64,000 nucleotides of DNA, taken from NCBI GenBank assembly GCA_027405735.1, contig JAPEHQ010000022.1, forward strand, positions 806,001 through 870,000. The letters run 5' to 3'. Source of the stretch: Mucor racemosus. Lineage: Eukaryota > Mucoromycota > Mucoromycetes > Mucorales > Mucoraceae. The notes under the pieces are model-generated. The model did not search any database. It was not told the origin of the DNA and worked only from the letters and a program-made list of their open reading frames with translations. Below, piece by piece: positions 55,594 through 64,000 of the stretch (positions are counted from its first letter, which is position 1; each line of letters begins with the position of its first letter). Both the position numbers and the translations under genes were made by a program.

Positions 55594-57360
55594 CTAGCTA
55601 TTGTTACTCCCCGATTTGAAAACATACTCCTAAAACATACTCCTAAAAAAATAGCGTACGCTATTTTTTAATTTCTCGATATTATGAGTATTGAAATTGA
55701 TTTTTAAAACTTTAGAGGGCTATCTTGTATGAACATGCACCTACTTTTGAAAAGATTAGTTTTTTTAAGCATTTTTGCTTGAGAAATGCTCAACAAAGTA
55801 AAACATACTCCCAAGAATTAATCATTTCAGATACCGTTGTCCAACATGCTCCTCAAAATACAGCGTGCTGTATTTTTTAATTTCTCGGTTCTATGAATAT
55901 TGAAATTAATTTTTAAAGTGTTAAAGTGCTGTCTGATATGAACGTGCACCTATATTTGAAAGGATTGATTTTTATAAGCATCTTTGCTTGAGAAATGCTC
56001 ACCAAAGTAAAACATACTCCCAAGAATTAGTCATTTCAGATACCGTTGTTCAACATACTCCTCGAAATACAGCGTGTTGTATTTTTTAATTTCTCGGTTC
56101 TATGAATATTGCAAATAATTTTTAAAGTGTTAAAGTGCTGTCTGATATGAACGTGCACCTATATTTGAAAGGATTGATTTTCATAAGCATCTTTGCTTGA
56201 GAAATGCTCACCAAAGTAAAACATACTCCCAAGATTAAGTCATTTCAGATACCGTTGTCCAACATGCTCCTCAAAATACAGCGTGCTGTATTTTTTAATT
56301 TCTCGGTTCTATGAATATTGAAATTAATTTTTAAAGTGTTAAAGTGCTGTCTGATATGAACATGCACCTATATTTGAAAGGATTAGTTTTTTTAAGCATC
56401 TTTGCTTCAGAAATGCTCAACAAAGTAAAACATACTCCCAAGATTGAGTCATTTCAGGTACCGTTGTCCCACATACTCCTCATAAAAAGACATGCTCCTC
56501 AAAATACAGTGTACTCTATTTTTTAATTTCTAGGTACTATGAGTATTGAAGTTGATTTTTAAAACTTTAAAGTGCTGTCTGGTATGAACATGCACCTATA
56601 TTTGAAAGGATTGATTTTTATAAGCATCTTTGCTCGAGAAATGCCCACCAAAGCAAAACATACTCCCAAAAATTAGTCATTTCAGATACCGTTGTCCAAC
56701 ATACTCCTCAAAATATAGCGTGCTGTATTTTTTAATTTCTCGGTACTATGAGTATTGAAATTAATTTTTAAAACTTTAAAAAGCTGTCTGATATGAACAT
56801 GCACCTGCACTCAAAAAGATTAGTTTTTTTAAGAATTTTTGCTTGAGAAATGCTCAACAAAGTAAAATATACTCCCAAGATTGAGCCATTTCAGATACCG
56901 TTGTCCAACATGCTCCTCAAAATACAGCGTGCTGTATTTTTTAATTTCTCGGTACTATGAATATTGAAATTAATTTTTAAAACTTTAAAGTGCTGGCTGG
57001 TATGAACATGCACCTATATTTGAAAGGATTAGTTTTTATAAGCATCTTTGCTTGAGAAATGCTCACCAAAGTAAAACATACTCCCAAAAATTAGTCATTT
57101 CAGATACCGTTGTCCAACATGCTCCTCAAAATACAGCGTGCTGTATTTTTTAATTTCTCGGTTCTATGAATATTGAAATTAATTTTTAAAGTGTTAAAGT
57201 GCTGTCTGATATGAACGTGCACCTATATTTGAAAGGATTGATTTTTATAAGCATCTTTGCTTGAGAAATGCTCACCAAAGTAAAACATACTCCCAAAAAT
57301 CAATCATTTCAGGTACCGTTGTCTCACATACTTCTCATAAAAAGGCATGCTCTTCTATTT
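55570..57360 (+). repeat. Tandem array 2 (about 8 units of 205-233 bp)
   Basis: Same unit and direction as array 1. It starts with TCTTTTCGTAAATGACTA (near 55582), abutting the truncated helicase. Palindromic cores are near 55655, 55860, 56076, 56278, 56505, 56714, 56924 and 57130. The block 56453-56917 is almost identical to 49331-49795 of array 1 (one difference noticed), so part of one array was recently copied from the other. It ends near 57360, 130 bp before the next gene. Confidence 0.85.
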
Positions 57361-57489
57361 TTTATTTGTAGCGTTTTCTTTTTCTGATATTTCTTTTTAA
57401 ATATTAAAATACGCACTTCAACTCTAGTAAGGATCGATATATATATTATAAAGATATTACATATTAACCGACAACATATACTTTAGATT

Positions 57490-58416
57490 ATGGAATCATA
57501 CAGAAGAATTTTTGCTAAATTACGCGAAAAAGTAGAGGATGATCCGTTCTATAATCATGAAAACGAGGTGGAGCTCGCGTTTCAAATAATATCAGCGTTT
57601 GAAGCAATTTCTACGTGTAAGTCTGGCATATGTTTTTTATATGAATTGAACTAAAATGGCATTAATCTACTAGATACTGTAGGAATACAGTTAAAAAATG
57701 ATATTGTTGACGCATTTAGAGAGATACAAAATGATATGAACAAAGAAGCTACTTCAGTTATTAGTATCGAAGAAAGTGATGAAGATGTCTTTGAAATTCC
57801 AGAACTTGCAATGATGAGACCAATACAAGGGATGGAAGAGGATGAAGAGCAAAGTATAGTTGAAGATGATGGCAACGATATTATTGTAACTCATGAACGA
57901 ACATTGAAAAGACCTAGAAAAAGAGTTCAAAATAAAAATAAAAAGCAACATATCAACATGGGCTGGATTAAAAACAGACTATCAAATCATGCATATAAAA
58001 GTAAGCATATATAACATTGCTCAACTCTACATGTGTCTCATCCACAATTCTATTTAGACTTTCATTTGTTTTTTGGAGATGAGGAGAAATTAAGAAAAGT
58101 CGTAAAGGAAAGGTTTACTTTAATCCTTCAAGCCAGTAATAGCTTAGAAAATAGAGATGTTGCTAATATAGTGGATCTTCAAGGAATACCCATTGATTTG
58201 CAGGATGCAATTGTTTGCTATTTGGATGCCACAACTAAAAAGACTACCGAAAATTTTAGAGCATACAGCATTGCAAAAACAATAGCAGATAAGGTGGATA
58301 ACGCTAATAGTGGATTCGACACATTAGAGAGTAAAAGAAAGCAGATCAAGCATATTTATGCAATATTGAGAAGTACTAAAAATGCATTGCTGCTAAAGAA
58401 ATACATAGCAACTTAA
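57490..58416 (+). CDS. Unrecognised gene between the two helicase copies (270 aa)
   Basis: Exons 57490-57616, 57674-58000 and 58058-58416, all phase-correct, stop TAA 58414. The N-terminal helix reads ESYRRIFAKLREKVEDDPFY, followed by an acidic stretch (SIEESDEDVFEIPE), a basic nuclear-localisation-like patch (KRPRKRVQNKNKK) and a helical C-terminal half (FGDEEKLRKVVKERFTLILQ, IPIDLQDAIVCYLDATTKKT). I recognise no family. Its position next to the array and the helicase module suggests it could be an accessory gene of the same element. Confidence 0.55.
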
Positions 58417-58426
58417 CACTATTGAT

Positions 58427-58760
58427 ATGATAGAATCTTTCAAAACCCCAGGTGAAGGAACTAATTTTGGTCTGCATTGCAAAAAGTGTAAGATACTGGC
58501 TGATAGAGTGGGATTGTTTGCTTTGGTAATTCCAGAAGTGTTTTCAAAAGATTTTATTTTAAAGGTAACGAAGGGTGTATGGATTTATGATGATGGAATG
58601 AGATATACGAGCACTCATTATTTTGTTTTCTCTTTTTTATAAGAATGTCAACGAGGAAAATGTAGAGAACATCTATAATGTAGCAGAAAGTCAATTAGCT
58701 GATAAGCTAATGGATGCTGCAATTGTAGATGGTATATATGTTATAGAAGGAGAAGAATAA
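58427..58760 (+). CDS. Small unrecognised two-exon gene (84 aa)
   Basis: Exons 58427-58564 and 58644-58760, joined across GTAACG..TATAAG in phase 0, stop TAA. It contains FGLHCKKCKILADRVGLFAL, a C-x-x-C pair in a helical context. Its ATG is 10 bp after the stop of the preceding gene, so it may be a further part of that gene (through another splice form) rather than separate. It ends 192 bp from the convergent helicase stop. Confidence 0.4.
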
Positions 58761-58952
58761 AATAAACAATATGTAAAGTAGTGGTATACTGCTGGGTGAT
58801 GATGATTGAAATACATTTTTGTTTGATGGATTTTAAAAGGATAGAAGAGGAATTGCTGGATGATATTATACTTGAGAATCATTTATTACATTAGCTGTTG
58901 TAGTAGGAAACAATTTATTTATTGATGTTAGAATATAGTTTGATGGTTTCGT

Positions 58953-61900
58953 TTAAATTTCTTTGAGGTAAAAATACTTGAACAAAAAGCCAACAAGGAC
59001 AAGATAGTTATATATGACATACTTTGAGTTCTTTGAAAAGAGCCATTCATCAAATAAATTGTCGTTGGTAGGACAATCAACACTGAAGTTATGGAAAATA
59101 GGATTATTACTGTTGCGAAAGTACCACCAGCAAACAATTATATATTTATCCTTGAGATACCGAACGTTGCAGTTCCTAATAGTACTGTTTGTATGGAGAG
59201 CAATGCCTTCAATACTTTCATTTGGCATAAGACAACCATAGCATATTTCATATGGTGCGAAGTATTTACGTAAACTGATGGTTTTTTTTTTTTTTGCTGA
59301 TTAGATAAAACACTATTAATATCAATCTGAATTGAATTACTTACTTCTTTTTATATTTGCATTCTCTTGAGCCACAACCTGAATGAAAGCATTGTAAACA
59401 GAGGCTGTCATTTTGAATAATAGGGCAATGAGGCAATGCATGTTGATTATTTTCAATTGAAACACTGTCGCTTTCCAACGATTTGTTAAAAAAGCAAAGA
59501 GAACAAATGTCAAAGGCAAATTGGCTGTTATAGTCTTGCAATGCAATTAATAACGCCTTTTTTTCTATCAAATTAGCATTAATAGCAATAGTTTTTCTTG
59601 TAATTGATACAGAAATAGAATTTGAAAATTGCAGTGACTCTAAAAAGTGGGATTCCCTGTTGTTTGATGGTACAGTTAATACAGAAAGACTTGGATTTTC
59701 TCTATCGTGTTATTATTATCAGTATCTTCAAATGTGAATTTTTGTGGTTGTATCTTACTTTTGCTTATAGCATACATCACATAGCTCATTTGAGAGGTCA
59801 CTGAAACAACTAATTGCTACCTGATCAACAAGAGAATTGAGACCAAATCGTCTGCACTGTTTGTCATTCTATCGAGAATAGTTAGTAAAAGTTGATTTAA
59901 TGCAATTTGATTCATATATATATACATACTTTGAGAACATTCAAGTATCTTTTTAGCTGGTCTTGAGCAATGGAAAATTGCAAACTATTGTCATTACTAG
60001 GACGATAGCTGCCAAGTTTATCCAAATCTCTTTGGTTGGTAAAAGTGATGTAATAGGCCTTCTGGCCATCTCTACCAGCTCTTCCACCCATTTGAATGGC
60101 CTCTGGGCCACTATAGCTAGCACCAGCTTGAATTACAAATCGAACATTGCTCTTGTCGATTCCCATACCAAAGCTGGAAGTTGCAACAACGATAGGAGCC
60201 TTGTCATTCATAAATGCCATTTGGCTATTTTCCTTTTGCGTCTGATTCATTTTGGCATGATAGCCAACAGCTTGAATAGTGTCTGAGAATTCATTGATTT
60301 TTTTTACAAGTTCATCAACTTGGTCAATATATCTAACATATATAATTGTAGCATGTTTTTGAATGATGCATTTTGATTTCAAAAGATTCAAGACAGCTAA
60401 ATTAATGTCTTTTTCAAAATGGCACGTATAACTCAAATTTGGTCTATTACATGATTTTCGGATAACATTAATATTACCAAACATTTTGGACAACTCTTGC
60501 TCCAAATATACCGGGACAGTCGCCGACAGAAGAGTCCACGGAACTGACGCATAACGTCTGAATTGGGCCAAGTTGTTGAATTCTGTTCTGAAGGACCCCC
60601 AAGTGATACAAAGGTGAGCTTCATCCAGAACTATTCGAGCTATCTCATTTTTTTTATGCTTAACATCTAAAAAAGCCAGAAGACTTAAATCAGTACAATG
60701 CTCTACAGCAAGAAACAAAATATCAGCGTTTTCGTCGGTATTATCAGCTCCTAGTTTATTGGGAATAATATTAAGTGAGTTTTTATGATCTAATATTGAT
60801 GTGAATGATAAGCTACCTTTCCAAGTTGTGTAAGTAATATTTGACATGTTGCATCTGTTTTTCAAATCAAAAGTCAAAGCTACCAAAGGAACAATAACAA
60901 TTGTCATCATACTTTGGCTCACATGTTTTTTTTCAATAAACACAGGTAGCAAAAAGACAAGCGTTTTTCCAGCACCAGTTGGGAGGACTACCAACAGATC
61001 TTTCTTCGCATTCAATACCGCATTTACTGCGCTTGCTTGTTCCGAGCATGAGAACTTTGCTTCAGGATCCTGAAGAAAAGACTGTAACTCTTGTAACAAA
61101 GCATACGAGATGGGTTCTTGTTGAGAAAAAGATTAGACGTTATACATTGATGATAATATTTAAAGTTTACCTTCGACAGCAGTGTTTACATTTGGAGCAT
61201 TGATAATGATATTATTTTCAACGGCGAAATTGTTTACTACTGTAACTGATTGACTAGCTACATTATGAGAAAAACGACCTAGATAGGATGAGTAAAAGAT
61301 GCAAAATATGAATAAAGAACGAAATCAACCAAGTACATATAAGTATATTTACTTTTTGAAGCAGGAAGAGTATTATCATCATCACCATCATCATTGATAT
61401 TGATTCTTTTAATAGAGATTGATGTTGATGAAATTTCAAAATCAGAATATGGCAAGTCTATACATTATTTGATCAATTAGTAAATAGAATTCTAACAGCC
61501 AATATAATATACACTTACTCAATAATAAAGCCCATTCTTTGGAGCAAAGCATAAAATTGTGTAAATGCTCTCTACTCAAGTATCTGTAATCTTGGTTACT
61601 ATAACCGTAGAATCTAGTGCCGATGTTTCTACTATGTGCTGCCTACATTTTGTAAAAAAAAAGTGTTTTTTTTAAGAAAAGGCTAATATGTTTGAGAAGA
61701 GACGCCAACTTACTTGCTCATTATACAAAAGACCTTGATTGTCTCGTGTTGTACGGATATCTTCAAATCCTAGAACTTCATTCTCTTCTTCTTGAGAAAC
61801 AATATTATCAACAGCTATATTGAAGTGCTTGATCCAAACCCACATGAAACAGACAGATATTTGTCTATACATGGAAACTGTGAGGGTAGACCCAATAAAT

Positions 61901-63061
61901 CTTAAAGAATATCTGTACATGTACATGTTAGTAAAATGCTTTTTACATGCAGAAAATATTAAAAAATAAAATGAAAATACTTTGATAAACTGTTTGTTAG
62001 TTGAGCAGTAGTAAGAATTTTGCCGTTTACAACAAAGAGCATATCCCTATAGTTTGATATTCTCTTTTTTCTTTCTTTTTCAGAAAGTTCAGAATACAAT
62101 AAATGAGCACAAAACCTTTTACAAACTTGTTAAAGCTGTGATTTTACGAGGGAAAAAGGATCACTCTACAATATTATACTTACTTTTCCATTGGCCTTAC
62201 ACATACCAAATAGGTAAGGAAGATTGGCAATAAATATTTTGGCAGAAATCTTGCAATCATCATATCTTTTCCAGTTCTACTACGAGATTTATTGTACGAT
62301 TGGACAAACATCACCGTATTGTGTACCCAATACAAGCTTCTTGGCCCAGATTCAGTGTTACAAATGGAACTGGATTCCAACAGTTCTGTACCTCTGCTAG
62401 GTTGTCCACTTGTAAGATGTATGAGGATAGTCATAATCTTTACAAACTCGCCAGCATCCTTCATCCAACTTCCAAATGCAACCTTGTTTTCGGATGCTCC
62501 ATCACCGAGGAACTTGACACTTAAGTCAAAATCATTGCAAATGATGTTCAAAATATAAGATCTTTCCTCTTCTCGAGTTAATGAAGGATTAGATCTATCA
62601 TTGTAGAAAGAATAGCCAAACTTTGTATTTTGCATTTTTTCGATGAAATTTGTTTGCATTGGATTCTCTGGATCCAATAAATTGGGCAAAGGACGACCAA
62701 AAAGTAGCTTCTTCACCATTATATCAGTAGCAAGATTTGACAGGTCGGCTATCAATTTTCGCAATTTAGCTAGAGAAAAATGCTCGCCGTTGCATGTCAG
62801 ACCCTCAAATTGGTTATTGCTATCCCAAATAATGTTGGGTCGGGGAGCGTCTTCAGCAAGAATAGTTTTTCCCAACCGAAGGGCAGCAATATGGTCATAA
62901 AATGGTGTATGATTATCTTCATAAAGCCAATATAAATAATCGTTATAATTATTTGATCGAGAAGCTCCAATGTTATCCGATGCAATTTGGGCATGATTTA
63001 TTTGCAAGGTATGAATTAACTCTTGTAAATAATCGGGATCGGATTGTATAGATGAAGACAT
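58953..63061 (-). CDS. RecQ-like helicase with N-terminal tyrosine-recombinase-like domain, copy B (intact)
   Basis: Ten exons: 62184-63061, 61981-62115, 61714-61912, 61519-61642, 61353-61457, 61171-61278, 59930-61116, 59759-59868, 59345-59701 and 58953-59274; 1174 aa, no lesions. Helicase core: LPTGAGKT (Walker A, about 561-568), VPLVALTFDL, TTWKG, VLDEAH (about 679-684), LLSATVP, ATIIYVR, VVATSSFGMGIDK and QMGGRAGRDG (about 858-867). The C-terminus is Cys-rich (KQCRR, ELCDVC, ICSLC, CLQC, ICYGC), as in telomere-linked RecQ-type helicases. The N-terminal 430 residues carry GQPSRGTELL (R223), SYNKS (K258), SMYRQ (R354), AAHS (H407) and RFYGY (Y416/418), in the order and style of tyrosine recombinases. 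Starts 125 bp from the divergent zinc-finger gene. The recombinase reading is inference. Confidence 0.78.
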
Positions 63062-63186
63062 ATTTTCAGGTCAAACAATTAGAGATTACAGAGCATGAAA
63101 TAATACACGTATGGCACAGTTATTTAAAAACTATTTATAGTGGTCACCTAGTTGAGTTTTTCAGTAACCCTTTTAACTTTTATAAT

Positions 63187-64000
63187 ATGGAATTTGTTGA
63201 TTGTAAGGTCTGCGGCGAAGCATTCAAAAGCGAATATTTACGCAAGAATCATCATCGAATTATACATCAAATAGAATTGCAAGTCAAAACAATAAATAGT
63301 ACGTACAAAATAGAGTTAACATCAATGTCAATATTGATTTATTGATTTAATAAACTTTTTCCTTTAAAAATAAAACACAGATGAAAATCTTCAATTATTT
63401 AGAAAGGAAGATGGATGTTTTCATTGTCCATGTGGGTTTGCAAGACAATTACCCAGAAATGTGTCTAATCATGTCAGAAGCTGTCAAAGGCTTGTTTATA
63501 ATAAACAATCTGAAAACAGTAACGACAATGCTGCAATGCAGGCTGGTAGTAATATCAACCCAGAAGCAGATTTATTAGTTGAAAGCAATTTCAATCAAAA
63601 TATGCCAATGACGAACAATGAGCCAATGCCCCAAGAACTAGACGAAGAGGATGTTGAAAATATGGAGGAGGATGAAGACAATGCTGAGGAGACGATCAAT
63701 TTCCAGGGTGATACCCAAATATCTCGATTTAGTGGGTTTAATTTAACGGAAACACAAATATTGTACTAAATAATATTTCAATAGATCAAGATTACATTCT
63801 TAATTTCTATAACGACTTTGGTTTGCTTATCCATCGCAAATCTGGTGCGATTATATGTCTTTTATGTAGAATTGCAATTGAACCAAAAGCAACTTGGACC
63901 CACATGAAAAAAAATGGGCATTTCTTTGAAAAAAAATCACGTACTATATCCAGGATGGATTTTTTAAAAAAAATAAAGGATGCTGGTGCTATTGATAGAG
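63187..64000 (+). CDS. Zinc-finger protein with OrsD-like module, copy B (3' end outside the window)
   Basis: Exons 63187-63298, 63381-63731 and 63785 to beyond the window. The N-terminal finger has the same spacing as copy A (C6, C9, H22, H27). The second motif reads CPCGFARQLPRNVSNHV with a final Cys, then an acidic stretch (DEEDVENMEEDEDNAEE). The third motif, FGLLIHRKSGAIICLLCRIA followed by HMKKNGHFF, aligns with copy A. Exon lengths differ slightly but intron positions agree. Sequence identity to copy A is moderate (roughly half by eye), so the two modules are old paralogues. The divergent partner is the intact helicase. Confidence 0.7.

Overview
This window looks like nuclear DNA of a filamentous early-diverging fungus, most likely Mucoromycota (Mucorales-like). 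The DNA is AT-rich, genes carry many short introns (about 45-80 nt, GT..AG), and most genes are compact eukaryotic housekeeping genes: Ctf4/WDHD1, RNA polymerase III C34, Csm3/Tipin, mitochondrial ClpX, GAR1, ribosomal proteins eL43 and P1, an alkylglycerol-monooxygenase-like membrane enzyme and a 5'-nucleotidase-family phosphoesterase. Exon structures below were built by hand from splice signals, reading frame and family similarity; no alignment software was run.

Layout. 1-6.3 kb: 3' part of a Ctf4/WDHD1 gene and two unrecognised genes, all on +. 6.3-27 kb: repeat-rich. Its core is a large, nearly perfect inverted repeat (8840-14968 against 19360-25485, arms about 6.1 kb) around a 4.4 kb spacer that holds a small secreted double-psi-barrel protein and the Pol III C34 gene. 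Each arm carries a tRNA-Gly-derived SINE with a 15-bp target duplication, two inverted 248-bp LTR-like units with ACTAA duplications, and decayed dynein intermediate chain pieces. 28.2-36 kb: gene-dense (Csm3/Tipin, ClpX, an acidic unknown protein, GAR1, eL43). 36-40 kb: diverged copies of the arm repeats, a degenerate repeat and a second LTR-like element. 40.5-45.5 kb: P1, AGMO-like enzyme and phosphoesterase. 45.5-48.5 kb: a gene relic and nested DNA-transposon-like elements.

48.6-64 kb is the most unusual part. It holds two diverged copies of a divergently transcribed gene pair. One gene encodes a zinc-finger protein with an OrsD-like Cys/His module. The other encodes a RecQ-like helicase whose N-terminal third shows an R..K..R..H..Y residue pattern like that of tyrosine recombinases. 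Copy B (58.9-64 kb) has an intact helicase of about 1174 residues. Copy A (50.2-55.6 kb) has an intact zinc-finger gene but a broken helicase: premature stop, altered Walker B, and truncation by a tandem array. Two arrays of a 205-233 bp unit flank copy A, and two small unrecognised genes lie between the copies. I read this as a candidate mobile or subtelomere-type helicase/recombinase module. The recombinase assignment and mobility are inference.
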